DNA from: JAMQKA01 sp031569985
GTDB taxonomy: Bacteria; Bacteroidota; Rhodothermia; Balneolales; Balneolaceae
Assembly (NCBI RefSeq): GCF_031569985.1
Contig: NZ_JAMQKA010000009.1
Span: 86,270-150,269, forward strand
Length of the DNA stretch: 64,000 bases
Direction: 5' to 3'
In this document: piece after piece, positions 34,868 to 43,628 of the stretch
Position numbering within the stretch: position 1 is the first letter of the stretch
Layout: the number at the start of each line of letters is the position of its first letter
Position numbers and translations under genes: made by a program
Notes under the pieces: generated by a model
Seen by the model: the letters and a program-made list of their open reading frames with translations, nothing else
What the model was told of the DNA's origin: nothing
Database searches by the model: none

Positions 34868-35698
34868 TTAAAGTGGCGTTCCCTTCGGTGGATTGGGCTG
34901 AGGAAAACCGCGGTTCATATTCCAGGGGAACGATTGAAAGGGAAAGTCGCCCGAGAGGTGACCGGGAATGGTTGTGATTCTCGCTTCTGACGGCAGGCCA
35001 TTTTGAATTAAAGGGTGATGTATGAGTGAAGGCAGCTGTTGCAGCTTTTCTACCGAAAGACCACTCCGTAGGGCACGAATAACAATTTTGTCGGCCTGCC
35101 ACGGGGGCGTCACTGAGGTCATCTGGGATAAAGTACTGATAGCTGTAGCCAGTTCAGGTAATCCCACATTTGGGGGAAGTGAACGGTTTGAGAGACTATG
35201 GAGTATAGTTTTTGCGGCTGATGCCGAGGCAGAATTTTCGTTTACCTTTGATATTGCGACAGTTAATTCATTGCGAAATTCTGTGTGGGATGCTGTCTGG
35301 ACCGGTAAATCACGATTTTCTGCAAGCCATGAATCGATCATATCTGCAGCACGGATAGTCCGTTCCTGGATTGTGAGGACATTAGACTCTATACGATCCG
35401 GAGAAATACCCTTCGCAAAACCTTCGTAACTCTTGTTGAACACCTGTTTGTATGGTAGTCCATTACGGGCCAGTTCGGTTGCAGAACGAAGAATAGTGAC
35501 CAGCGTTTGATCAGGAAGATTATTTTGTTCAGCGCGGTTGGATAGTTCGTTCAGCATAGATACTTCTATGCCCGCCTCCCTGGCCTCATTTATCGTTTCG
35601 GCCGGATTGAAATCCTGGCCACATACTTCTGAAAATGAGACTGCAACCAGGATTAATCCAGTGCTGACCCAAAGCATTATGTTGATATACCATCTCAA
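34868..35698 (-). CDS. Secreted protein of unknown function
   Basis: 276 residues; signal peptide (1-27, ending EVCGQ), then a mostly helical domain with repeated short helices (AREAGIEVSMLNELSNRAEQ, LRSATELARNGLPYKQVF) and a low-complexity Pro/Phe/Asn-rich tail (about 245-276). The N-terminal half resembles short helical repeats of periplasmic proteins but no family is recognised. It stands alone. Confidence 0.7.
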   Translation of the reverse strand: MRWYINIMLWVSTGLILVAVSFSEVCGQDFNPAETINEAREAGIEVSMLNELSNRAEQNNLPDQTLVTILRSATELARNGLPYKQVFNKSYEGFAKGISPDRIESNVLTIQERTIRAADMIDSWLAENRDLPVQTASHTEFRNELTVAISKVNENSASASAAKTILHSLSNRSLPPNVGLPELATAISTLSQMTSVTPPWQADKIVIRALRSGLSVEKLQQLPSLIHHPLIQNGLPSEARITTIPGHLSGDFPFQSFPWNMNRGFPQPNPPKGTPL

Positions 35699-35868
35699 GG
35701 TTATGGGACATTATAGTTGTCTGTGATGATCTGTAAGTATGACGCACGAAATTGGAGAAGGTTACTATTTAATTTTTGGTTACTTGAATTATGTATGGAA
35801 AGGGAAGCACTTCGTCATCGCACGTCGCCTTGATATCGCGACAAAACTCAAAATAGATGGAAAATGGG

Positions 35869-35894
35869 AAAGGCCTGCACCGGGCAGGCCTTTT
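35869..35894 (-). terminator. Rho-independent terminator after the DUF4382 gene
   Basis: The arms AAAGGCCTGC and GCAGGCCTTT form a 10-bp stem about 25 bases beyond the leftward stop. The stem ends in three Ts on the minus strand. Confidence 0.75.
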
Positions 35895-35917
35895 CCACTA
35901 AATATTTCTATTCTGGT

Positions 35918-36727
35918 CTATTTCTGGGATAGCTCAATAGTACCAATGTCATTGTTCTCACCTTCCGTGACACTCACACCAGTTTCTTCAGAGGAGCTAA
36001 ACTCTTCGTTCCGGGGATCAATTGCGACGTCATATGTGCCCCCTTCAAGCCCCATAAGGGTGAACTCACCGCTGGTTGTATCGGCAATGGTCGTGGAAAG
36101 GGTGTCGCTGCCGGAAATAGCGTAGACCACCGGTTTCGCTTCTGCCTGAGCCACTGTGCCTGCTATGTTGCCGGTTACAGCCAAATTGGTTGCACGGATA
36201 ACCGGTTGAAGCAGGTATGAAACAGAATTGCTCTGGCCAGCTTTTACTACCGAACGGCTTGCGTCAAAGTCGAGCAACAGGATATAGGTGATATTTTCCT
36301 CGATTTCGGCGTTAACATTTAACTTAACACCGGTTTGGCTGCCACTGGGGACCATCATTTCATGGGTTTCACCGTCTATGACAACATTATGGCCCTCATC
36401 TGCAAGTATCAGTCGAATTTGCTGGTAAGTACCGGCTTCAAGCGTGGTATCACCTAAAACTGTATAAGCGCCGTTGGTTAGTTCCAGCAGGTTATAGGTT
36501 TCCTGAGGTTCGCTGATAGTGGACCAGCCGTCCTGGGAACCTTCTCTGTTAACTTCAACTCGTTCAATATTGACATTTACCTGGTCGGCGCTGTCAATGG
36601 GAGCGTCATGCATTCTTACCTCGAGAGTTCCCATACCGGTATCGGAATTGGTTCCGCAGCCAACTGCAAATAGGATAAGTCCGGAAATAAGTAAAATGGG
36701 AAGTCGTAGCAGTTTAGTCTGTATCAT
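35918..36727 (-). CDS. DUF4382 lipoprotein
   Basis: 269 residues with a lipoprotein signal (LILFAVGCG, lipid-bearing Cys near 24). The DUF4382 domain follows: GTLEVRMHDAPIDSADQVNVN at its start, then AGTYQQIRLILAD and KLNVNAEIEENITYILLLDFDASRSVV. The C-terminal 90 residues (about 180-269) form a carboxypeptidase-regulatory-like beta sandwich with GEFTLMGLEGGTYDVAI. Surface or periplasmic anchoring is likely; its role is unknown. Confidence 0.85.
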   Translation of the reverse strand: MIQTKLLRLPILLISGLILFAVGCGTNSDTGMGTLEVRMHDAPIDSADQVNVNIERVEVNREGSQDGWSTISEPQETYNLLELTNGAYTVLGDTTLEAGTYQQIRLILADEGHNVVIDGETHEMMVPSGSQTGVKLNVNAEIEENITYILLLDFDASRSVVKAGQSNSVSYLLQPVIRATNLAVTGNIAGTVAQAEAKPVVYAISGSDTLSTTIADTTSGEFTLMGLEGGTYDVAIDPRNEEFSSSEETGVSVTEGENNDIGTIELSQK

Positions 36728-36862
36728 AATAGCCTATCGATTTTTTAAAATTAATTGTAGATGATGTTTTTACCGTCTGTGTTTATATATGAAGATTATG
36801 ACAGGAAATGGTTACAAATTTTTAATGTTTTACATTCTATAGCTACCTTTTCAGTGGTTTAA

Positions 36863-36996
36863 AGGCCTTCAACGCCTGAAGGTGAAAGAGTTCAGCGTTT
36901 CATGGACCGGGAAGTAAAGAAGATGAGAGGCGAAGTTCTCAGGGCCATTCTCCGGAAGGATAGAGGCTGGTTATCTGAGTTAGTTTTCTTGGTGAA
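36863..36996 (+). pseudogene. Remnant of a second DUF559 gene
   Basis: The DNA still aligns with the 3' part of the intact gene (33545-33705): CTTCAACGCC against CTACAACGCC, then a gap, then CGGGAAGTAAAGAAGATGAG against CTGGGAAGTAAAGAAGGAGA, continuing through RAI...K and the short spacer up to the repeat. The 5' two thirds are gone. It lies directly before repeat copy 3, in the same order as the intact gene and copy 2. Confidence 0.8.
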
Positions 36997-36999
36997 ATG

Positions 37000-37232
37000 A
37001 AATAGTGCCTTGTGAACCCACCCCGCTTTTGTTTCACAAATCCACGAAACAAAACCACCCCTCCGAGGAGGGGACTCGCACGAGGTTGTGTGAGACATTA
37101 GCTCGAATTTAACATTGAGCCTATTTTAATCTGAAACTGAGATTCCTTATTAAAACTCAGCTCATATAAATCCCCTCCTCGGAGGGGACCACGCTGCTTC
37201 GTCCAGAAGCAGAGTGTGGGGTGGGTTCCCAG
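37000..37232 (+). repeat. Structured interspersed repeat, copy 3
   Basis: Diverged copy; the core is 37015-37227 with ends AACCCACCCCGC and GTGGGGTGGGTT. All three hairpins persist: TTTTGTTTC/GAAACAAAA, CCCCTCCGAGGAGGGG, and CACGCTGCTTC/GAAGCAGAGTG. Against copies 1 and 2 the last stem has changed at two positions on both sides (T:A to C:G and A:T to G:C), which keeps the pairing. Confidence 0.87.
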
Positions 37233-37300
37233 AGCACCAAGCTATTGGCTGTAGTGGATTAAGAAGAACTTACTTCAGTTATCAGAAAAGTTGCTGGATA

Positions 37301-38020
37301 TCAGCCTGGTTGTAACGGTTGGGGCATCCACTCAACGAACTGTTCACGCTCAGGCGGGTTATCCATCCAGGAAACATCGGGCTGGAGAAAATCAAAGCAT
37401 TCCTCTACGGTGTACAATTTAGGGATCTGCAAATTCCAGGGATTACCGCTGCTGCTCGTCCAGCAGATTTTCTCGTGTTCAGCAATCCACGTGGCCAGGG
37501 ACAACTGCTGGCGTACATCCTGTTCCAGGTATGCAATGACAGCCTCGCGCTCCCCGTCTGCCCACAACTGAGGGGCCTTGGAGCCGTCCATATTTGTTAC
37601 CAGTGTCCCGCCCGAGAGCCGAATTTCCTTGAGCTTTCCAGCCAGTCCAGCTCCGGCCAGCGCCTTCTGCAGCCCCAGGTACCATCCTTTTTGGAAGGTG
37701 ACATAGAGCATAAGGTCGTGGTGGGAGAGGGCCAGCCTGGCAGATCGGGGGAGCTGTCCGGCACTGTGGGCCAACACCGGGAAGTCAAAGGCACACCCGT
37801 TCCATGTGGCGATGCCGTAGCCTTCTGAAGCGATGGTGCCAAGCAGGTCAAGCAGCTCCTGCGACTGGGATCGGCTCAGCGCCGGATCGCCTTCAAAGAC
37901 TTCAATGTTCTCCCTGTCGCCGAACGCAACGGCGGCACAGCTTATCTCCAGGGCGTCCAGGTCCCGGCTGCCCTCTGGCAGGGGCGTGGCAAGTTCGATA
38001 TCAAAAGAGGCTAGTTTCAT
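37301..38020 (-). CDS. DEDD-family 3'-5' exonuclease (PolB-like, RNase H fold)
   Basis: 239 residues, one domain. The three exonuclease motifs are visible: FDIELATPLPEG at the N-terminus (Exo I, D-x-E), TWNGCAFDFPVL near 93 (Exo II) and AYLEQDVRQQ near 175 (Exo III). This is a predicted proofreading-type nuclease without a polymerase domain; substrate unknown. It is divergent from the SIR2-HerA module with a 220-bp gap, so any link to it is only positional. Confidence 0.8.
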   Translation of the reverse strand: MKLASFDIELATPLPEGSRDLDALEISCAAVAFGDRENIEVFEGDPALSRSQSQELLDLLGTIASEGYGIATWNGCAFDFPVLAHSAGQLPRSARLALSHHDLMLYVTFQKGWYLGLQKALAGAGLAGKLKEIRLSGGTLVTNMDGSKAPQLWADGEREAVIAYLEQDVRQQLSLATWIAEHEKICWTSSSGNPWNLQIPKLYTVEECFDFLQPDVSWMDNPPEREQFVEWMPQPLQPG

Positions 38021-38240
38021 GAAATCTCCTATCTGGTTGAAAAATCATGAAAGGATACAATTTTGAATGTGCAATCGAAAACTTAGATCGGGTATAACCA
38101 GGCAATTAGCAATAACGAGTCTCCTCTGTGGAAGCGATGCCGATCGGAGGGAGGCGGGGGGAGCTGAATAATTATTTGCTAAGCTACGTAATGAGTATTT
38201 TTTTAATAAAAACTCTTTCAAACTATTTATGGCAGCTTAA

Positions 38241-39595
38241 ATGGGTACAAAAGAAATTAATTGGGATGAAAACCTATTGTTCATTGGGAATGATATTAAA
38301 GTCAATAATTCAATTGATGAAGAGAGAAGAAATGAAATTCGTAAAGAAATTGAGCCTTGGCTTTCAGCAATCTTTCAAAGCGAACAATTTTCTCTGTTAG
38401 TTGGTAGTGGACTATCAAATGCCTTGGCAAAAATTGCAGACATTGATAGTCAAGATATGAGTAGACTCGAATTTGAAGGAGAGTATAGTCAAGAAATTAA
38501 AGCATACGCTGAAAAAACAGCAGAGGAATTCGGTCGTGGAACTCCAAATTTTGAAGATGACCTTAGGGCTTCTTTAGAATTATTGAGAGGATATCAAATA
38601 CAGGATATTACAGCGAGCGATAATGATTCGTCAGAAAACGAAGATGGAGAGGAAGAAAAAATATAGATAAGCTCAAAACTGAGATAGATAAAAATTTAGC
38701 TACCTTAGTAAAAAATATTCTAGCTACTGAGAGTAACTTTTTAAAACAGCTAAAAGAACAGAAATCTGCTGCTAAAGCATCACTAAAAAATTTAAAGACT
38801 TTTTTGTTGAGCTTTGCAAGTCGTTCATCGAGTAGAGAAAGGCTCAATTTGTTTACAACTAATTACGATAGATTCATAGAATATGGTTTTGATTCAGCAG
38901 GAATTCTTTATTTAGACAGATTTGTGGGAAGTTTAAATCCCAAATTTAGAGAAACTAAACTTAATTACGATTATCATTACAACCCACCAGGAATTCGAGG
39001 TGAGCCTCGCTATGTGGAAGGAGTTGTGAAATACAGTAAACTACATGGCTCAGTGGATTGGAAATCTTCTAACCAAGATGTCATTAAAAAATTACTTCCA
39101 TTTGGCGCGGATGAGGATCATCCTGAAATTGGTAGTGATCTAACTGATTCGTTGCTGATATATCCAAATTCTTCCAAAGGAATTGAAACAGCCTTTTATC
39201 CATATTCTGAACTTTTTAGAGAGTTTTCTACTGCAATTTGTCGTCCTAATTCATCTCTAGTAACATATGGATATGGTTTCGGAGATAGTCATATCAATTC
39301 TATTATTGAGGATATGCTGTCAATTCCGTCAACTCATTTAGTGGTAATATCTTATGATGGTAATGAGCGAATAAAATCTTTCTTTGAAAACCAAAATCCT
39401 TCTCAATTTACACTGCTTTTAGGTAAGGAGTTTGGTGACTTGGAGAAGTTGAACAAATATTATTTGCCAAAATCTGCAATTGATAGGATTTCTATCAGAA
39501 GAGCTAATCTCCTGAAAAATAGAGGAGAAGAACCGAGCGAGGATGGAAGGTTGGAACAGGAAAATGGAGTTTCAAACACAGGGGAGGAAGAATAA
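38241..39595 (+). pseudogene. SIR2-domain protein of a SIR2-HerA defence pair, split by a one-base frameshift
   Basis: Probable NAD-consuming effector of an abortive anti-phage system. Frame one (38241-38666, 141 aa) has the NAD loop FSLLVGSGLSNALA (residues 51-64). The rest is one base back: reading frame two from about 38660 gives NIDKLKTEIDKNL, then FTTNYDRFIEYGF (about 205), KLHGSVDW (about 267) and YGYGFGDSHIN (about 343). Adding one base restores a 451-residue protein, the usual SIR2 size. The break is at an A6 run (38656-38661). It could be a real mutation, a phase switch or a sequencing error. HerA follows after one base. Confidence 0.82.
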
Positions 39596-39596
39596 A

Positions 39597-41738
39597 ATGA
39601 GAGATGAATTAAATTTTGATTCCATAAGAGAGTTAAACATTGGAACTGTTGTATCAACTTCTCCAAATGAAATAAAAGTTCTACTCGATACCAATGCACC
39701 TCAGAATACTTCCTTAAATACTGGTGTACCGAGTCTATTTCCAAGGATTAATGGCTTTGTACTGGTTCCCAAAGAAGTTGGAGCTGTTGTAGGTATGATC
39801 GATTGGATGGGAGTTGAGAGATTTAGTAGTAAAGTCAAAAATTCAGATGTTATAGATCTCCCATATCCCCAACGTAGAATGAGCATAGTGCCTATCGGTA
39901 CATTAAAAAAGGAGTTTGTAGATGATAAAGAAAAGTATGTAATGGAAAGAGGTGTCTTTAGTTTTCCGTCGGTAGGTGATTCAGTGGTTATTCCTGATGA
40001 AAATCAACTTAAAGCGATTGTGAAAAATGAAGATAAAAACGCAAAAATTAATCTTGGGAAGGCACCTTTAGCAGCTAATTCAGATATTTATGTTGATCCA
40101 GACAAATTGTTTGGAAAACATTTAGCAGTTCTTGGAAATACAGGTAGTGGGAAGTCCTGCTCGGTTGCAGGCATGATTCGTTGGTCTGTTGAGGCAGCTA
40201 AGGAACACATTGAATCTGAAGAGCAAAATCTAAATTCGAGATTCATTGTTCTTGATCCCAACGGTGAATATAAACCAGCGTTTGAAGATTTAGATAATGA
40301 AGTTGAAAATCATAGGGTTTATTTAGCCGGAGAAGAGTTACAAGACGAGGTTAAATCATTTAATTTGCCAGCCTGGATGTGGAATAGCTTCGAATGGTCA
40401 AGTTTAACCAGAGCTCAACCCGGAGCACAAAGACCATTATTGTTGGATGCATTAAGAGGGATCAAATCAGGCCGTGAACTAGAAGACTCAAATCTTATTC
40501 AGTTACGTAGGTTTCTAAATGGTCAAAAAGTCAATCTTGAGAACTATTTGGCTACTCCTCCTGTAAATATGGAATGGTTAGAACATAGGAATTGTGGGAA
40601 AAGTTTAGAAAATTTCAATGAAGATTTAGAAAATATTTATTTAGATGAAGGTTTTGAAATTAATGATGAAATGAGAGAATCATTAGTATCCCTGCAAAGA
40701 ACTTCAGAGAGGATTCGTAATAATCGTCATTATGTCTCACAAAGTGGAAATGAAGGATATAATGATTTTAGCGAAACTGACCTTCATACAATACATGATG
40801 AGCTTGGTACTGTTTTAGATGATATAGATTCGATAATAGATTTTCGAGGTGATAGAAATGAAAATTCTGCGGATAGTCCAATCCAGTTCCCTGTTTTAGA
40901 TCTACCAGACTATCTTACGAATCTTGCTGGTCAGCAAGATATGAACCTCACTCAGTTTACTAACTTTTTGGCAATGAGGATTAGGTTTTTAGTAGAGGAT
41001 GAAAGACTAAGAAACGTAGTTAATCCAGAGGATGAAGTTGGTCTAATAGATTGGTTAAATGAGTATCTTAGTGGTAAGGATCAGGGAGATCCAAGCATTG
41101 TCATTTTGGATCTTTCCTTAATTCCATCAGATGTAATTCACATTATAATAGCTGTTTTTGCAAGATTAATTTTCGAAGCCTTACAAAGGTATAGAAAAGA
41201 AAATGGTAAAGAATTGCCGACTGTATTAGCATTAGAGGAAGCCCATACATTTGTAAATAGATCATTCTCTTCAAATAATGATATTCAAAGTTATAATGAA
41301 CTCTGCCTTAGAATTTTTGAGAGAGTATCTAGAGAGGGTAGAAAGTTTGGGCTCAGTTTAATCTTATCTTCCCAACGTCCATCGGAAATATCACCAACTG
41401 TACTTTCACAATGTAATTCATTTTTACTTCATAGAATTGTGAATGATCGAGACCAAGAATTGGTAAGGCGGCTGGTACCTGATAACATTGGTAGCCTCCT
41501 GAATGAAATACCTACACTACCTAGCCAAAAAGCGATTCTAGTAGGTTTAGCAACTTCAATCCCGTTATTGTTGACGATTAGAAATCTTCCTGAATCGCAA
41601 CGTCCAAAGTCTGAAGATCCTAAATTTTGGGATGTATGGACTGGTAAGGAGCAAAGAGATGTCAACTGGCAACCTATAGTAGAAAAATGGCAGGGGACAG
41701 AGAGAGAGGAAAATTCAGAAAATGAAGAAAACGCTTAA
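39597..41738 (+). CDS. HerA-like hexameric ATPase of a SIR2-HerA defence pair
   Basis: 713 residues from ATG 39597, chosen because GGGGAGGAAG ends six bases upstream and the SIR2 stop is one base before; an ATG at 39543 lies inside SIR2. An N-terminal HAS-barrel-like region (about 1-130) precedes an ATPase core with Walker A GNTGSGKS (180-187) and Walker B VLALEEAHTF (about 543-552), with a long insert between them, then SLILSSQRPSEISPTVLSQC and LLHRIVNDRDQELVRRL, typical of HerA/FtsK. Known SIR2-HerA systems need the two proteins in one complex. Base usage is AT-rich compared with flanking genes, a sign of transfer. Confidence 0.9.
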   Translation: MRDELNFDSIRELNIGTVVSTSPNEIKVLLDTNAPQNTSLNTGVPSLFPRINGFVLVPKEVGAVVGMIDWMGVERFSSKVKNSDVIDLPYPQRRMSIVPIGTLKKEFVDDKEKYVMERGVFSFPSVGDSVVIPDENQLKAIVKNEDKNAKINLGKAPLAANSDIYVDPDKLFGKHLAVLGNTGSGKSCSVAGMIRWSVEAAKEHIESEEQNLNSRFIVLDPNGEYKPAFEDLDNEVENHRVYLAGEELQDEVKSFNLPAWMWNSFEWSSLTRAQPGAQRPLLLDALRGIKSGRELEDSNLIQLRRFLNGQKVNLENYLATPPVNMEWLEHRNCGKSLENFNEDLENIYLDEGFEINDEMRESLVSLQRTSERIRNNRHYVSQSGNEGYNDFSETDLHTIHDELGTVLDDIDSIIDFRGDRNENSADSPIQFPVLDLPDYLTNLAGQQDMNLTQFTNFLAMRIRFLVEDERLRNVVNPEDEVGLIDWLNEYLSGKDQGDPSIVILDLSLIPSDVIHIIIAVFARLIFEALQRYRKENGKELPTVLALEEAHTFVNRSFSSNNDIQSYNELCLRIFERVSREGRKFGLSLILSSQRPSEISPTVLSQCNSFLLHRIVNDRDQELVRRLVPDNIGSLLNEIPTLPSQKAILVGLATSIPLLLTIRNLPESQRPKSEDPKFWDVWTGKEQRDVNWQPIVEKWQGTEREENSENEENA

Positions 41739-41814
41739 ATTCCAATCACCTCGGGCTTACAATCCACACCGAATGGGCTGGTAAGGGCATTCATCTGAAC
41801 TAGTTCTCACCTTA

Positions 41815-41927
41815 GTCCCAATGCTCCGCGTTGGGACAGTATATACGCTCTGCGTACAGCCAAGCTATATGGTTAAGTTCCGGGGACGCAGAGCGTCGGC
41901 CGCATTCAGCCGCAGAGCGACTGAATG
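41815..41927. repeat. Cluster of hairpins after herA (REP-like palindromes)
   Basis: Three perfect inverted repeats: GTCCCAA/TTGGGAC (41815-41837), ACGCTCTGCGT/ACGCAGAGCGT (41845-41896) and CATTCAG/CTGAATG (41903-41927). The octamer GCAGAGCG occurs twice. These GC-rich motifs with a GCTC/GAGC core resemble the small interspersed REP-type palindromes of many bacterial genomes. No coding potential. Confidence 0.7.
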
Positions 41928-41964
41928 GAGAAATATTGCTTGTCCTTACTACTACAGACACTCC

Positions 41965-42222
41965 GAGTAGACTACTAAGTGATTTATGAGTAGGCCACCA
42001 GATAGCTTTGAGTAGACTACCAGATAGCTTTGAGTAGACTACCAAACAGCTTTGAGTAGACTACCAAACAGCTTTAAGTAGACTACCAAACAGCCTTGAG
42101 TAGACTACCAAACAGCCTTGAGTAGACTACCAAACAGCCTTGAGTAGTCTGCTCAAGCATTCTGAGTAGTCCACTCAGGCACTCTGAGTAGCCTACTCAA
42201 AGCGGCTGAGTAGCTTGTGCAA
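41965..42222. repeat. Twelve-unit 22-bp tandem repeat array with palindromic cores
   Basis: Units begin at 41965, 41988, 42010, 42032, 42054, 42076, 42098, 42120, 42142, 42164, 42186 and 42208 (last one partial). Middle units read GAGTAGACTACCAAACAGCY followed by TT; the last ones read GAGTAGTCTGCTC, GAGTAGTCCACTC and GAGTAGCCTACTC, i.e. a GAGTAGnCTACTC palindrome. The first unit is 23 bp. CCTTACTACTAC (41944-41955) before the array and GTAGTAGTAAGG (43629-43640) after the IS are perfect inverted copies, so the IS sits inside a larger symmetric structure. Confidence 0.9.
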
Positions 42223-42225
42223 GTT

Positions 42226-43585
42226 TTTTTCTGTAAAAGTTACTTAGCCATAGCTGGTTTAATTGTTTTCTTCGGAGGATCCTCCGAAGAAAAATTTCGT
42301 TTATCTTGAAATTCTTCGAGCCCGTCCATCTTCAAATATCGCCGACCGGTGATCCAATCCTCGTGCTGCTCTTTGAGCATGGCTCCAAACAGCCGAAGAC
42401 AACTGTCCGGATTGGGAAATATTCGCACCGGTTTGCTGCGGCGCTTTAGCTCCTGGTGGAGCCGTTCGACAGCGTTGGTCGTGCGCACCCGTCGGCGATG
42501 CGAGGCCGGGGCTACCTGGAAGACCGTTAACGTCTGCGGGGCCTGCTCGCTAAGCCAGTCGGCTACATCCGGCAGTGGATCCGATAGCTCCTCGACCAGC
42601 TCGTTGAGCTTGGCTTTCGCCTGTCGGTAGGAATTTCCCTTTTTCCACACTCTTTCCAGTGCTTCAAGAATTTGATCCTCGCGCTTTTTGGGGACCTGAT
42701 CCAATGCATTCTGGCGAAAATGGTATTGGCAGCGCTGCCACGGGACCCCTGAATAGTGATCACGCAAGGCCGCCTTGATCCCGGGGTGATTGTCACTGAC
42801 AAACAGCTGAACTCCGGAGAGTCCACGCTTTTTGAGTCCTTTGATAAACTCACTCCAGACCGCTTCGGACTCGCCCCAACCGGTCTCCACGGCCAGCACG
42901 TGACGATGGCCTTCTTCAGACACCCCGATTGCTACCAGAACCGCCATATCTACGATGATCCCGTCGCGACGACACCGCTCGTAGCGGGCGTCGATCTTCA
43001 CGTAGGGGTAGTCTCCGGTCAGCCGGCGGGCCCGCCAGGCCTCCAGCTCCGCATCCAACTGCTCAGAGAATCGGCTAATCGTGCTGGCCGAAAATTCCTT
43101 GCCCAACAGTTGCTCGGTCACTTTGGCCATCTTTCGGGTCGACACGCCCTGCACATACGCCTCGGCCAAAGCGGCCACCAACGCTTTTTCGCTGCGTTGG
43201 TATCGCTCCAAAATAGAAGGGTAAAACTCCCCGTCGCGGGTCTGCGGGACCCGCAGATGCAGCGTCCCCACCCGAGCGGGCAGCTGGCGCGGCTTGTAGC
43301 CGTTGCGAGACGTGCGCCGCTGGTCGCTGCGCTCGTAGTGGTCGGCCCCAATATGTTGGTCACGTTCGAGTTCCATCAGCTGTTGCAGTCCTAATTGTAG
43401 AATCTCCGCCAGCAGGTTCTCGTGGCCCGAGGCCAACAAATCTTCCAGCTGAAATTCTTTGTTCTTCTTCGTATCCTTTCCTTTAGAGGTCATGGCAATG
43501 ATGGTTTGGTTATGATTTTTGGTGAATCAATCAAAACCTAGCCATGGCCTTTCTTTTTTTCTACTTATCTACTTTTACAGAAACT
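42226..43585 (-). mobile_element. IS256-family insertion sequence, apparently intact
   Basis: Inverted ends TTTCTGTAAAAGT (42228-42240) and ACTTTTACAGAAA (43571-43583) frame one transposase gene. It is inserted at the end of the 22-bp array; AGCGGCTGAGTAG occurs on both sides, 14 bases before the left end (42201-42213) and about 12 after the right end (43595-43607), reflecting array sequence on both flanks. A target duplication of the expected 8-9 bp is not evident, so the outer limits are approximate. Confidence 0.87.
42240..43493 (-). CDS. IS256-family transposase (mutator type)
   Basis: 417 residues, full length, no breaks. DDE residues: D in YVKIDARYER (near 170), D in LFVSDNHPG (near 230) and E in TTNAVERLHQELKRRSKPV (near 345), with the family block YHFRQNALDQVP between. 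The stop codon TAA overlaps the left inverted repeat. GC-rich codon use contrasts with the AT-rich SIR2-HerA genes beside it. Likely active in transposition. Confidence 0.95.
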   Translation of the reverse strand: MTSKGKDTKKNKEFQLEDLLASGHENLLAEILQLGLQQLMELERDQHIGADHYERSDQRRTSRNGYKPRQLPARVGTLHLRVPQTRDGEFYPSILERYQRSEKALVAALAEAYVQGVSTRKMAKVTEQLLGKEFSASTISRFSEQLDAELEAWRARRLTGDYPYVKIDARYERCRRDGIIVDMAVLVAIGVSEEGHRHVLAVETGWGESEAVWSEFIKGLKKRGLSGVQLFVSDNHPGIKAALRDHYSGVPWQRCQYHFRQNALDQVPKKREDQILEALERVWKKGNSYRQAKAKLNELVEELSDPLPDVADWLSEQAPQTLTVFQVAPASHRRRVRTTNAVERLHQELKRRSKPVRIFPNPDSCLRLFGAMLKEQHEDWITGRRYLKMDGLEEFQDKRNFSSEDPPKKTIKPAMAK

Positions 43586-43628
43586 ATTATACACAGCGGC
43601 TGAGTAGATTACTATTACTCCCTCCGAC

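Noticed and set aside
37319..37828. Rightward 169-codon frame opposite the exonuclease gene
   Set aside because: The leftward frame has all three exonuclease motifs; this one is a mirror frame in GC-rich DNA.
38650..38666. Programmed -1 frameshift in the SIR2 gene
   Set aside because: The A run is not placed as an X-XXY-YYZ heptamer in the zero frame, and no stimulatory structure is evident; a one-base deletion or sequencing slip is simpler.
39543..39596. Longer HerA N-terminus from ATG 39543
   Set aside because: It lies inside the SIR2 coding region; the ATG at 39597 has a strong ribosome site six bases upstream and follows the SIR2 stop by one base.
41965..42222. CRISPR array
   Set aside because: The repeats are directly tandem at a 22-bp period with no unique spacers, and no cas genes are present.
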